DNA of 64,000 nucleotides, from contig JAULSR010000005.1 of the NCBI GenBank assembly GCA_030512295.1, positions 2,604,001-2,668,000 of the forward strand, in the 5' to 3' direction. The notes under the pieces were generated by a model. The model did not search any database and was not told the origin of the DNA. It was given only the letters and a program-made list of their open reading frames with translations. Of the stretch, positions 24,741 to 35,289 are shown in pieces. This DNA comes from Bombardia bombarda (taxonomy: Eukaryota; Ascomycota; Sordariomycetes; Sordariales; Lasiosphaeriaceae). The translations under genes and the position numbers were made by a program. Within the stretch, counting starts at the first letter, position 1. Every line of letters begins with the position of its first letter.

Positions 24741-25515
24741 GGGTTTGTGCTTTTTTCGGGTTGATTTGTGTTGCTGGACCTCTTATATAGGTTTCTTTTT
24801 ATGGTTGTGTTAAAAAACGGTGTCTCAGGGGCAAAACGATATCAGGGCCTGGGGACATGTTATGGGCAGAGTACTTTGTCGGTTGGGTCGCACACAGGTA
24901 AATCTTTTGATGTAAAGGCAATACCTCGATATTCTATATTAAAGACTGTATTTTGGTTCCCATCTGATTTTCTAGATGAAATTTCTTCACTTTGGCTTTG
25001 GTGAATTTGTAGTATGATATAATGTTGTTAACAGTAGTGGGGCGTGGCTTTGAAGGGGCTAAGATGGGGGTTTTTTTTTTGGAACGGGCGCCGTCATGGA
25101 AATAATTCGAAATCCATGGCACGGAGTATGGCGAGCGGTTTAATACTTTAATGAAAGTTGCAACATCGTATTATTGTCTTTGAATAACTTTTAGTTTTGT
25201 TCGCATTTTCTTTAACACTATGCTGAAAAAGTGCAATCACGCTCAGTGTCCTGTCAGTGTCAGTGCAGCGAGCCCCCACCTTGCGATGGAGGCCCATCTC
25301 GAGCCTGTGGATCCTTTCTCCCCACCACCACTAGCTAATGATCCGAGTGTCTTCCTTATCGATAAGCCGATTAACGATTTTCTTTTCGACATCTGCATCT
25401 ACGACTGACCGATAGCTGGAGTCGCAACATCAAAGCTCACCTATGCTACAAATATTCGCCTCTAGTCGCATCAGAAAACCGCCAATTTTCCAGTCTTTCC
25501 AGTAAAACCGCGCAA
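24741..25515. other. Intergenic
   Basis: This is the 3' flank of the transporter and the promoter of the next gene. No gene seen; a T run of nine lies near 25072-25080. Confidence 0.5.
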
Positions 25516-26801
25516 ATGTTGCGCCAAATGTACGCCCCTATCTTCAGTAGAACGATCAATCACTGACTTTTCTTGCGATCCATAGCAAACCCCGGACGGC
25601 TCGCTCCAAGCGAGCGCTCGAGAAGCGCGCGCCCAAGATCACCGAGAACCCCAAGAAGGCGCTATTTTTGCGCGGAACCACATGCAGCCAAATCGTACGT
25701 GCTATAAACCCTGCCGAAACTACAGAGTATGGATTAGGAGGGGCCGGGGCCAGTCACAGTTGGCTAATACCATTCCTCCGCGCACCCACAGGCCCAAGAT
25801 GCCATGGCAGACCTGTTCGCGATGAGGCAAATTCATGCCAAGCGCTTCCACAAGAAGAATCCCGGTATGCGACATACAAGAGTCCCGCTTAACATATCTT
25901 GAGCCGCAATGTCTAACACTTTGTTTGACTGAATAGTCCACCCCTTCGAGGACTCCAGCTCGCTGAGCTTTTTCTCCGAGAAGAACGACTGCAGTCTCAT
26001 CCTTTTCGCCAGCAGCAGCAAGAAGCGGCCGCATTCTATCACCTTTGCACGGACGTTCGACTACAAGATGCTCGACATGCTTGAGTTCTACCTAGACCCC
26101 GAGACCTTCCGGAGTCTTAGCCAGTTCAAGACGGCAAAGGTGCCCGTCGGCACCCGTCCTCTGATGGTTTTTGCCGGAACTGCCTTGTACGTGCCAAGTC
26201 AAAAGTAAACAAAACAAAAGAAGGAAGAGCTGACGCACAAAACAGCGAGAGCCCCGTCCCCAACGCCTTCACTATGGCCAAGTCTATGCTGATCGACCTC
26301 TTCCGCGGCGAGACAACAGACAAGATCGACGTCGAGGGCCTCCAGTACGTCGTCGTCGTCAGCGCTGACGAGCCCACATCCTCCGAGACCAGCCCCGAGG
26401 TCGATGCCAGCTCGAAGCCCACCCTGCACCTCCGCGTCTACCTCATCCGCACAAAGCGCTCCGGCCAGCGCCTTCCGCGCGTCGAGCTCGAGGAGCACGG
26501 CCCCCGCATGGACTTCCGCCTCGGCCGCATCCAGGAGCCCGACGCCGACATGATGAAGGAGGCCCTCCGCAGAGCAAAGACCAACGAGGAGCGCACCAAG
26601 AAGAACATCAAGACCGACATCATGGGCGACAAGATCGGCCGCGTCCATACGGGCAAGCTCGACCTCAGCGAGCTGCAGACGAGGAAGATGAAGGGTCTCA
26701 AGCGCTCGCGCGACCAGCACGACGATGTCGACGCTGATGTGGCCGAGATGCTCGAGGAGCCGAAACAGAAGAGGAAATCCGCCGCCGCAAAGCAAATTTG
26801 A
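25516..26801 (+). CDS. rpf2: Ribosome biogenesis protein RPF2 (Brix domain)
   Basis: Five exons, 25516-25529, 25586-25694, 25792-25864, 25937-26186 and 26246-26801, give 333 residues (yeast Rpf2 has 344). With Rrs1, Rpf2 brings the 5S RNP (5S rRNA, Rpl5, Rpl11) into the pre-60S particle in the nucleolus. The N-terminus reads RALEKRAPKITENPKK and LRGTTCSQI. The Brix domain follows with KNDCSLILFASSSKKRP, TFARTFDYKMLDMLEFYLDP and GTRPLMVFAGTAFES, and ends in VELEEHGPRMDFRLGR. The basic C-terminal tail (KKNIKTDIMGDKIG ... KQKRKSAAAKQ) is a probable nucleolar signal. The first exon is only 14 nt, coding MLRQ plus two bases. All junctions keep the frame. Codons are strongly C/G-ending, as expected for a well-expressed housekeeping gene. 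Confidence 0.95.
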
Positions 26802-27662
26802 GAACTAGGTAGCTTTCTTCTTCTTTTCTGTGCAGTATTATTATACCTAGCCCGTCTTTCTTCATGTAGGCGTCCCGGGGGTGGGGGAAAGCCATCTATA
26901 GTTCTTTTTCTTTTTCTTATTTTAGGAACGGGAAAAAATGGCGTAATGAATTCTTTTTTTTCAACTATTATTATTATATCGTATTTTCAGACTACCAAGT
27001 CTACTTCTGTTACTATATGTGTCTCCCTTCTTCTAAATCTCTCTCCTCATTGGCAACACAGAGGGTATTGTATTGCCCCTTGCTGTGAATTTTGGATCGA
27101 TGATATACTCACATCGCCAGTTGTCTCCTAGGTGGCCAGATAGTGTGTTTCGGATCATTCCACATATTTTGATCCGGGGTGGACCGAATACGCTCCCCTT
27201 CGTTAATCGAGTCGTAGATGGCCACGTAGTTTGTGTTATATCCCTCTCTCGCTTCTTATATCGAATTGATGTTGAGAGGCATCTTCTGAGGCGTATAGTA
27301 GATGCCTCTTGCCAGCCAAGTGCAGTTCTTGCCCATCGTTCGATACGGCGTTCCCAGCTCAGCGAAGACGCAGTAGACTAGGCATGGGCGTAACCAGTGG
27401 TACCGACGGGAAAAAAGGAATCAACCAGCTTGACTTCTCTCTCGACACGGCACGGCACGTCGTTGATCGTGGTTGGGTAGGTCCGATATACTCTGTGCTT
27501 TGGTTTATAGCGGGTATTTGGCGTGTCTAGAATCTGCTCTCGGATCTATGTTTGCTCATATTTCGAGACCCATGGCAGCCTTAATTGCTTAGCAAACCCA
27601 TTCCCATCATTTTAGCATTTGTTCCTCGCTGCTAATTCGTTCTCATTTCTTTTTCTCTCTTC
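26802..27662. other. Intergenic between convergent genes
   Basis: It contains the 3' flanks of RPF2 and of the regulator gene. No gene seen. Confidence 0.5.
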
Positions 27663-29416
27663 TCATTCAGGGACAACCGGCAAACTATGGATGGGACTAA
27701 CCATCTGGCTCAGCATTTCAATATGGCGGAAGTAACTCCCCTGCTCCTGGCCCTCGGCCAAGGCGCGCTCCTCGGCATACCAGTCGGCGCCCCAAATCTC
27801 GGCAGGAATAGGCTCGTTGGTGCCCTCAGGCTGCTCGTATAGGGCGATGCGCATGGCCCACTCCAGGTGTGGCCACCATTTGCGGTACGAGTCTGGACCG
27901 AAGAAGTCGCTGTTGAACAGGCTGACGACACCCAGAACCTCGCGGCGCGCCATGCCCTGGAGCCACCAGACGCGGTCCATTGACTTGAGCAGGGCGAAGA
28001 AGCATGCCAGGATGGCGAGGGCCCGCGGCCGACGCTCCTCAAGCAGCTCGATGTAGCGGCGCGAGACCGTGGCGGGGAACGCGAGGGGGGCGCCCTTGTG
28101 GGGGATCTTGTGCGCCCAGTTAAGCACCGCCACGGCATGCTGATATGCCTGGCGGGTGCTCGTGATCAGCTCTTGGCTGGCTGATGAGGCGCTTTGCCCT
28201 GAGGCGCCAGAAGACGACGGCCCAATGGGGTTGCCGTCAGCCCCGTTCATGGGTCTCTGGTGAGTATTGTTGTTTGAATGTGGGGAAAAGGTGGCGAGCT
28301 CCTCGTCCAGACCGTCGAGCAGGTGGCCGAAGAATGTCTCGGGACCGCTCGAGAAATCGAGCTGCAGGACAACCTGCGAGTTGATGACCTGCGTCACCAC
28401 GGGACTTGCCCGTAGCCATTGCCACGATGCCGCAGTGATGGCCTTGACACCCTGGAACGAATGAAACCAGGCGAAAGGGATGGCGTAGCAGCCGGCCGCG
28501 GAACCCCGGTCCTTGATCTGACCTTCCACGCTACTGCCTGCGCCGATGCCCATCTCGTCTTTCATAAAGACGCGGGTCGCTGTGGACTGGAAGGCGATCA
28601 GGGCGGCGGTCAGAAACAGCGATTCGGCGTTGGAACTATCGATGCCCTTGGTCAGAGTGGCACTATACTCAGCGAGCGAGGCAGCCATGTAAGCGTGTGA
28701 GGCGCGCACCAGGTCCTTATCATTGGGCGTCAGGCTGCGCAGGTGTAGGGCGGCAACAGCGAGAATGGCGTCTGCCAGGTGCTGGGATCCCGAGAAGGCA
28801 AGATTCGGCACCGTGATTTTCCATATCTCCTCGGTTACGGGAGCGGTGAAGGTGAAGGTTTTACACGTCATGGCCGTGTACTGGTGCATCAGCCTCAGCT
28901 CGAGCAAGCGATGGGCAGCCGGCGTAGTTGAGGACAGGCTAGGGGTAGGCAGGGGACGGCACAGAGGCGTGTGGTTGAATGAGCCGGGGCCCGAGGCCGG
29001 GGCCGAGGCTATAGGAAGAAGACCCGGAGGACCATGTCGCCCAGGAGGAGACTGGAAATCAAGGGAGGCGAGAGGCGCAAAGGGGGTGAATGGCGTGAAG
29101 GGCGTGAAGGGCGTCCTGTTACTGTTAAAGGACGCAGGGCTTTGAGGCGATGGGGCAGCGGCGGTGGCGGGCGATTGGACGTCAGAAAGAGCATGTGGGT
29201 GTTCGAAGTCGCACGCGACACCATGCTTGACACAGTTGCCGCACCGAGGATGTACTTCGTCGCACTTTGCAGTTTCGATTGCGCCTTGTCAGCGACGTCA
29301 CGTCATTTCAGCGTCCATGCTCACAACCACTGAGACATTCGTCGTACCTTTATCTTGCGTGACTTGCAACGGCGGCATCCGGCCCTTGACTTCTTGTGGG
29401 AGCGACGCGGAGGCAT
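27663..29416 (-). CDS. Zn2Cys6 fungal transcription factor
   Basis: Two exons, 29416-29348 and 29264-27663, give 556 residues. The first exon is 23 codons and ends inside the zinc cluster (CRRCKSRKIK); the second opens with the third cysteine (CDEVHPRCGNC). Together they make the binuclear cluster C-x2-C-x6-C-x6-C-x2-C-x6-C at residues 14-41, a DNA-binding fold unique to fungi. A Pro/Ser-rich linker follows, with four tandem TPF units (about residue 70). From about residue 145 the protein matches the fungal-specific factor domain found in many C6 regulators (LELRLMHQYTAMTCKTF, ILAVAALHLRSL, and a C-terminal WPHLEWAMRIALYEQ). A Ser/Gly/Asn-rich insert lies at about 345-375. It is presumably nuclear. 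Its targets cannot be told from sequence, and it does not lie in a biosynthetic cluster. Confidence 0.9.
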
Positions 29417-30735
29417 GTTCCTTCCTGGCGCCCGGTTGTGGTTACGGCCTTCTCTGGCGAAGCACGGTACTGGCTGCAGTCGTCGGCTTCCATAGTATTA
29501 CACGCTCCAAGACGGCCACAATGCAGTCAAGAAGTCAGTCGGTGGTTTCGGCGATGATGGGATGAGATGCAGGTGCGTGCGTACATGTGCTTCTGCGTCA
29601 ACGGGTATGCGTCTGCTTCCCGAGCATCCTAATGCCAAAAGCAAGCCAAAGGCCATGTCAATTCAGGTTGTCAACGACAGCTGTGAGGCGCCAGCTTGGA
29701 GCAGGAGCCACCAACAGGCACCTCCCCTCTTCCTACGCTTGACATCTATCCAATGGTATCCAAGCATGCTGTAGGGGGATCAATTCCGTGTGGGGCCGCT
29801 CCGAAGGCGATCAGCAACACGTACACTACAGTTGAGTTGACGCGTCAGGAGGCTCAGAGACTTGAATTGTGCATCTTTCATTAGTCTAATCCGTGCACCA
29901 AGGACAATCGCCGTTTTCAACTTTCAGAGTTTCGACAGCAAACAGCTGGGTGGCTAGAATGCCCTCAACAAGCCACCCGGCATGGCATTGATTGCCCTAC
30001 CCACGCCTGCCCGGTGTTAAAGAATCGCCTCTACAGCATTCGATTCCTTCTTTCGAGAAAGGAATGCGACGCTTCAACCAGACTGGACGATGACGTCCGT
30101 TCCTGCAGCTCTTTTTTCCTTGTACCGCAGCATAGTGATTATCGTTCGGGAAGTGTGGTTTCACAACGCTGCACACGCCATTTTATCGGCAGGCTGGTTT
30201 CCGTGAACAAGTTTTGTGACAAGCGTCTAACCCTCTCGGCTCTCGGATTTCTGAGTAGCATACCTAATTGGGCAGACGTTGGCAAAGGCGTTAGGTACCC
30301 AGTGAAATACCAGGTGATGTTTGTTGGTGATGGAGCTACGGATACCCGACCCCGCGCTTCGTCTATCTGATATATGCAGTCCGGCAATCTGCGTCCGACA
30401 TGAACTGGCATTGTTGGACCGAGTTGAATGGTGAGATCACTCATGCCTTTCGCAGGTTTCCCCGCAGCATCAACTCGTCAGTCCGTCAGCCTGTTGGTTG
30501 CGGTTTCCACGGCCCGCCAATAGAATGTGCCCAGGGGCATGTCCCATTTGGGTGGTAAAGATGGGGTTCAATTGTCGCCAGACTTATACAACCCCATGTC
30601 TCATGTGATTTGTATTGTGTTCTACTGCATCATCACACAATCTTGAAAAGACTTTGCTTGCTCTTTGTTTCGCTTGTGTCACAGGGTCCATGCCTCGTTA
30701 TGTGACATAGTGGCAGGATCGACCATCAGGAATGA
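29417..30735. other. Intergenic, no supported gene
   Basis: Upstream of the Zn2Cys6 gene. Short frames on both strands lack domain resemblance. The region marks the start of a gene-poor stretch that continues to about 35 kb. Confidence 0.45.
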
Positions 30736-31188
30736 AAGTTCAGACTGACGGGAAGGGATTTTGGAGATTTTGGGGATTTAAAGTTTGCTGTCAGAAATAT
30801 CCCCAAATCACCTCATACACTACTCCCAGCCAATGCAGCCTTGCTTATTGCCGAAGGAGTTCAGCCTCTGCCTGTGCCAGACGTGGAGCCGCTGGATACG
30901 ACGAACGTGTACGAAGACGAAGATGGCTACGAAGTCATCGAGCAGCAGCCCATTTATCAGCCCACGCCACCTACATCATCTAAGCCCAAGTATGGCAAGA
31001 CGTCGTCCTCGTGCTCCTCGTATTTAACTGTGTCCTTACTGCCGCCCGCTGTGGACTTCGCAAGCGGCAGCGGCCACAAGCGCAAGAACCCGAGGTCTAG
31101 CAAGAAACTGGACTACTGGCAGGTTGACGATCCCACCGGCCGCCACTTTCACGTCCATAAAGACGGAACAGTCACCTGGAGGGACTGA
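30736..31188 (+). CDS. Orphan short ORF, possible 3' exon of a small gene
   Basis: The frame is open from the stop at 30733-30735 to the TGA that ends at 31188. Its C-terminal two thirds look protein-like: AALLIAEGVQPLPVPDVEP, an acidic VYEDEDGYEVIEQQ, PTPPTSSKPKYGKT, a basic HKRKNPRSSKK, and a final YWQVDDPTGRHFHVHKDG. No ATG lies in this frame, so a start would have to come from an upstream exon; an acceptor-like TGTCAG at 30789-30794 exists and an ATG lies in another frame at 30732, but no donor was placed with confidence. I do not recognise the protein. It may be a fast-evolving orphan or a fragment of a dead gene. Confidence 0.3.
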   Translation, partial: KFRLTGRDFGDFGDLKFAVRNIPKSPHTLLPANAALLIAEGVQPLPVPDVEPLDTTNVYEDEDGYEVIEQQPIYQPTPPTSSKPKYGKTSSSCSSYLTVSLLPPAVDFASGSGHKRKNPRSSKKLDYWQVDDPTGRHFHVHKDGTVTWRD

Positions 31189-31191
31189 GGG

Positions 31192-32079
31192 GAACGGTAT
31201 ATATGCCCAGTGCCTGGGAGATGCCCGGGACGGCAGAGCTAATTGGAAGGGTCCCAGCCGCGGTCGCAAGGCAAGATTCAGCTTGGTGGCGAGGCAACTT
31301 GAAGAAAAGGGCGCGTACTTGGGGAGCTGGGCGGCTTCACGGCTAGCGACGGAGTTCTCGCCGGGTCCTATAGCTCTGGATTCAGATTTCAGTACATGTA
31401 TATTAGTATAGTTGCCCTTTCGGCTCAGCCGCCGGGCGTTAATAAATTGTGTGTGTGTGTGTGTATGTACGGCAACTGCTTAAACTCGGGAGCGGTGATG
31501 CCAGCCTTGGAAAATCAATATCGACAGCACGTCGCGCCGATCCCGTGACACGGTCCAGGTTTTGGTCATGGTGCCAAGGTCAGCTACGGACGGTGGGTCT
31601 TAAGCCAATGAAACCCGGGCAGAGTCCCACCTATTTGTTTCGGCTGGGCATGTTTCCCGATGCAGTTGGCGAAAAGAGAGACTGAATCGGACCGCATTGG
31701 GATGGAGGCTAGCCTATTACTCCTATATCTTGCTCTACCATTGGCGTCTGCCTTCCGCGGGCTCTGTACTGCGACCGGCTGTCTGTTGTCTTTGATCACC
31801 TTCTCGCCCAGCAGTGTCCATACAATTTTGATGTCAACCTAGAAGGCGACGCGTTATGGAACGCGCCAATGGGGTACAGCGGGTTGTAACGCTGACTAAG
31901 TTTGGACGCCTGGACCCCAGCCCTTCATTTTTCCCTGCGTCGGTTTGATAGTACAAACACAAGTTCCGCAGCTTTCCTCCCAAAAAAAAATTTCCGTCCA
32001 GCTCGACTACCCGCCCCCCAACCCAAACGCCCGCACCATCCGTGCCTTCTAACTCAGAATCAGCGCCGACCACCAAACT
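31192..32079. other. Intergenic with GT microsatellite
   Basis: No gene seen. A (GT)n stretch lies at 31448-31466. Confidence 0.5.
31448..31466. repeat. (GT)n microsatellite
   Basis: About eight GT units ending in ATGTAC. Confidence 0.8.
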
Positions 32080-33078
32080 ATGGCTAATAAGAGTCAAGTC
32101 GACGACCCGTTCAGCAAAGAAGTGCTCCGTTTCCGAGCTGAGTATGAGCACCGTCGCGTTACTACCAATCTTTATCCACCTGGTGGTCGACCACATCTCG
32201 AACTGGAACTCCAGCGTGGCGACAAGTCTTACATGACGTACTGGTTCAACGACGGCACCAAGTATGGCCAGTGCGTTCGCATCTTCGACGTTCCCGGTAC
32301 TCTCTCGGGCGATATCCTACGGCTCTATCGCAACCTGCCCCCCGTGTCAGGTCACTTTGAGATCGATGGCGACGACATACGTCCACTGAACTCCTGTCTA
32401 GAGCATCCCGAGCTCATAGAGGACGACTCTGAGGACGTGAGCGAGCTCGTTACCAAGCTGCCTCTCGTCCGTGTCGACCCAGCGAAGCACTTTGTCAAGA
32501 AGGGCAAGTACCGAAGCGAGATCGAGAATCTCATCAGGTGCCAGGGCGGCTCTGTACCAGGCCATCCACTCTCTCCGAACATTATCCAGCTTCTCGGCAG
32601 GTCCGCCGACGGGCAGCTCGTCTTCGAAAAGCTGTCGTCTAGCGCGCGCACCCTCGGTCGCTTCTACTCTTTGGCCGTTTACAGGAGCTGGATTCTACAA
32701 CTCATTAACGCCTTGGATTGTCTTCACTCGGTTGGCATCGTCCATCGCGACTTACGCGCCGATAACCTTCTCTTTTCAGATGACGGGGAGCGTCTGATTG
32801 TTTGCGATCTCGAAAGCCGTTGGGGAGAGCGGTCGGCGCCGGAGGTCGCTTTCCAAGGAGGGCTGGAGGACTCGGGGTGGACCGCTAGATCCGACATATA
32901 TGATATTGGAAACTGCATTAAAAGCATGGTTTACGCGAACGGGCCCATCACGCACTTCGTCGAATGGCCTGTTCCACCTCCGCTCCAGGCCATCGTCGAA
33001 GCGTGCACGCGTCCGAGGCCGGAGGAGCGTCCAACCCTGGCAGACTTGCGTATCATGGTGGGGGAGATCCAGACGTAA
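32080..33078 (+). CDS. Atypical protein-kinase-like protein, 332 residues
   Basis: A single-exon gene with a clear ATG (AAACTATGGCT). The C-terminal half is a protein kinase fold: LQLINALDCLHSVGIVHRDLRADNLLF contains the catalytic loop with H222-R223-D224 and the downstream Asn, and RSDIYDIGNCIKSMV and RPRPEERPTLADL match the F- and I-helix regions (with the usual RPT). The DFG magnesium motif is replaced by DLE (D243-L244-E245). The N-terminal lobe is divergent: no glycine-rich loop is recognisable, though FVKKGKYRSEIENLIRCQ may hold the lysine and the helix-C glutamate. Residues 1-140 resemble no domain I know. It may be a weakly active kinase or a pseudokinase. It neighbours an orphan gene on the same strand 200 bases downstream. 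Proteins of this layout are common as expanded, lineage-variable families in filamentous fungi. Confidence 0.8.
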   Translation: MANKSQVDDPFSKEVLRFRAEYEHRRVTTNLYPPGGRPHLELELQRGDKSYMTYWFNDGTKYGQCVRIFDVPGTLSGDILRLYRNLPPVSGHFEIDGDDIRPLNSCLEHPELIEDDSEDVSELVTKLPLVRVDPAKHFVKKGKYRSEIENLIRCQGGSVPGHPLSPNIIQLLGRSADGQLVFEKLSSSARTLGRFYSLAVYRSWILQLINALDCLHSVGIVHRDLRADNLLFSDDGERLIVCDLESRWGERSAPEVAFQGGLEDSGWTARSDIYDIGNCIKSMVYANGPITHFVEWPVPPPLQAIVEACTRPRPEERPTLADLRIMVGEIQT

Positions 33079-33280
33079 GCAAATTAGTGTACATGGGGGC
33101 CTGGAGGTTTAGGCATTAGCTGATATTTCCAGACTGGGAGACCACACAACTCAGAAGAAATCGACCCCCCTAACAGCTCCTCGCATTACCAGAACGCCCC
33201 GGCAGTTACGGTTTCGGCCTGCGTGATTATTACCAGACACGCTACCCCTAATCTTTTGGACATATTCCTGGTGATACATC

Positions 33281-34220
33281 ATGTACGATCCTATGGCTAT
33301 TGACGAGGAGTGCACTGAAATGGACATCAGCCCTATTACCATCAGTGATCCGTTACCGACAGTAACAAAATCACTCCAGCAGCTCCAGATTGCACAGAAT
33401 ACGCTGCCCGCGAGCAAAGGTGGGAGACGAAAACATTCCTACCAAGACAGGACAGCCCGACGATTACATACTAAGAAGACGGGTAAGGGAAAGCCAGCAG
33501 TACTACGTACGATTTCTGGGCTCGTCAGACAGGACGTTGTCACCTTCTTTGCCAGCCACTTTGAACAGGCCCTAATAGACTGGATAACAGTACTTACAAA
33601 AACCACATTACGCGGCAATATGGCAAGCTCGGATCCCTATATTGTAACTGTCTTCAGATTACTGGATGGGATCAGAACCGGCAGGGATAGTATACGGTCT
33701 AGACTTGCTTACATCCAGTTGATGCGTGTATTTGAGTCACTTGAAGAGCTTGTTGCCTTCGATCGGGAGGATGGAAGGCTCCTAAACCGATACTCGGGTT
33801 ATCGCAACGCGAGTGTCGCCATCGATGTATACATTAGCGCTCAGGAACAAACGGATATATCGAGACGGGAGGTGATCGAACGCAAGCGAATCGCCAGACA
33901 TTGGAGAATACTTGCAAAACTTTCACCTATTTTCGTTCTTATATACTCAGAGGCAGCGGAGGCGGTTGTGTACGTACGTCCGCTCGCTTTGTAGAGCCTT
34001 AGACTAATTTCCCTAAAGCAAAAGATCAATAAAGATCGACGAACCAACCTTGAAGATGCTGATCTCCGTCGTCGAGCAAAGTGTGCCTGCCAAACTTGTT
34101 AAGGCATCTCAGCGTCTCGCGGTAATAGCAGAATCAGCGACCAGACCAGATCAGTCATTTGATATACAGGGGTTCGTTGCGGAGGTTAAGCAGGACTTGC
34201 TTGAGGGAGCAAATGGTTAG
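33281..34220 (+). CDS. Orphan two-exon gene, 296 residues
   Basis: Exon 1 (33281-33969) and exon 2 (34019-34220) join across a 49-nt intron (GTACGTAC ... CCTAAAG), giving EAAEAVV followed by KRSIKIDEPTLKML in frame. I do not recognise the protein. It has an acidic start (MAIDEECTEMDIS), a basic stretch (KGGRRKHSYQDRTARR ... KKTGKGKP) near residues 45-75 that could be a nuclear signal, and then predicted helices without a membrane segment (VRQDVVTFFASHFEQALIDWI, LAYIQLMRVFESLEELVAF, RHWRILAKLSPIFVLIYSEA). Third codon positions are much less C-rich than in the housekeeping genes here, which suggests a recent or fast-evolving gene. The final codons AAT GGT TAG could also be a GTTAGT donor, so a further exon cannot be excluded. 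It ends next to a hairpin-rich non-coding stretch. Confidence 0.65.
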
Positions 34221-34287
34221 TCAAAATATTACCGAAGCATATTACAATCCACACACTGGTAGGTGGTGAACCGTAGGCAGTGTGCCG

Positions 34288-34300
34288 TAGGGTTAGGGTT
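34288..34300. repeat. Short interstitial telomere-like repeat
   Basis: TAGGGTTAGGGTT, two units of the TTAGGG telomere repeat used by most filamentous fungi. Too short to prove a former chromosome end. Confidence 0.5.
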
Positions 34301-34394
34301 GGTTATGAAAGAGGGCAAGCGTCTTGACTCAGGGTGGTACACAAGGTGGACAGTCCTCACAGTTGATGAGGCAATGAATGTGTATTGCTTACTT

Positions 34395-34420
34395 GCCGAG
34401 TCCCGTAAGGGGAGCTCGGC
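34395..34420. repeat. Inverted repeat GCCGAG ... CTCGGC
   Basis: GCCGAG at 34395-34400 pairs with CTCGGC at 34415-34420; the flanking TCCC and GGGA extend the stem with a one-base bulge around a short GTAAG loop. Confidence 0.7.
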
Positions 34421-34451
34421 CTAGGGGGTTATATACTAGCTACTTGCTCTG

Positions 34452-34473
34452 TGTGCTCTGTTGACAGAGCACA
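34452..34473. repeat. Perfect 9-bp hairpin
   Basis: TGTGCTCTG pairs with CAGAGCACA around a TTGA loop without a mismatch. The motif GCTC is reused at 34504-34530 (TTGCTCTGTTGGGCTC ... GAGGGAGCA), making a second, weaker stem. It lacks the T-run of a bacterial terminator and this is a fungal locus. Confidence 0.8.
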
Positions 34474-35289
34474 GGGAGCACTAATCTAATTGGGCCAGAA
34501 GTTGCTCTGTTGGGCTCCCCGAGGGAGCACCAACGCCAGCTTCCCATTGGGCGTGGCCCCACCTCCGGGAGTGCAACTGTAATCCACATTCATAGTCCTG
34601 TCTCTTTCATTCATTACACCGAGTACTACACCGCACCTAGCAGTAGCAAAAGCTGTCTTACCTGACACAGCAGGTAGAAGTAAACAATCACCCGGAAGGA
34701 CAGTACCACCTGGGCAACTAGGTTAGTCATGTCGGCTAGTCGGGCAGGCGAGGCGGTGAATCACCCAACTCACTGGGTTGGGGTTTTCCTGGCTCGCGTC
34801 GGTTCGAGCAGGTTCGGGCCCATGCATTTTGTACCTGGACCCCTGCCAATAGGGCATTTCAAATCTGCTGAGAAATCAAGGTAGGACAAGCCAGCCAGCT
34901 GTGATGTCGACGACTCGACTCCCTGCAATGTTGTGCGATTTTTCAGCGATTTGCTGGGTCCGAAGGGCGTTTTGGTATCCTTGTAGCCATGCGATACGCG
35001 TTGCGGGGTCCTTGGGCCCCTCTTTTGGGGTCAGCAGTCGGGCAGCACAGGGCGGGGCGGGAGTTTGCGGGAGGGCAAAAGCTAAATAAAGCTCTGCTCA
35101 CAAATTGCACCATCGCCGGCAAAAATCGCACAATCCAGTCGCCCGCGCCCAAAGAAGCCTTAATAGACCGTCCCACAGCCCCTCGCAGCTGTCCAAGATC
35201 GCCGTATCCAGCCCCTGAGCCAGCAGAGGTCGGAGCAACTGGTCGACTACGGGAAACGCGCCAGCACCAATCGAGACAGACAAGACACT

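Larger units (their letters stand above)
34221..35289. other. Hairpin-rich non-coding stretch and promoter of the next gene
   Basis: The left part (34280-34480) holds a telomere-like TAGGGTTAGGGTT and two strong hairpins, listed separately; it may be a transposon remnant. The right part (about 34900-35289) is the promoter and leader of the cystathionine gamma-lyase gene, with an AAATAAA box at 35084-35090. No gene seen. Confidence 0.5.

Noticed and set aside
27663..29416. Zn2Cys6 factor, nitrate transporter and ABC transporter as one metabolite cluster
   Set aside because: Housekeeping genes (RPF2) and unrelated genes lie between them and no biosynthetic core enzyme is present.
34325..34331. 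TGACTCA, a perfect CPC1/Gcn4 site upstream of the lyase gene
   Set aside because: Almost 1 kb upstream and beyond the hairpin-rich stretch; a seven-base match is expected by chance in a window of this size.
34452..34473. Hairpin as an intrinsic terminator
   Set aside because: No T-run follows and the locus is eukaryotic.
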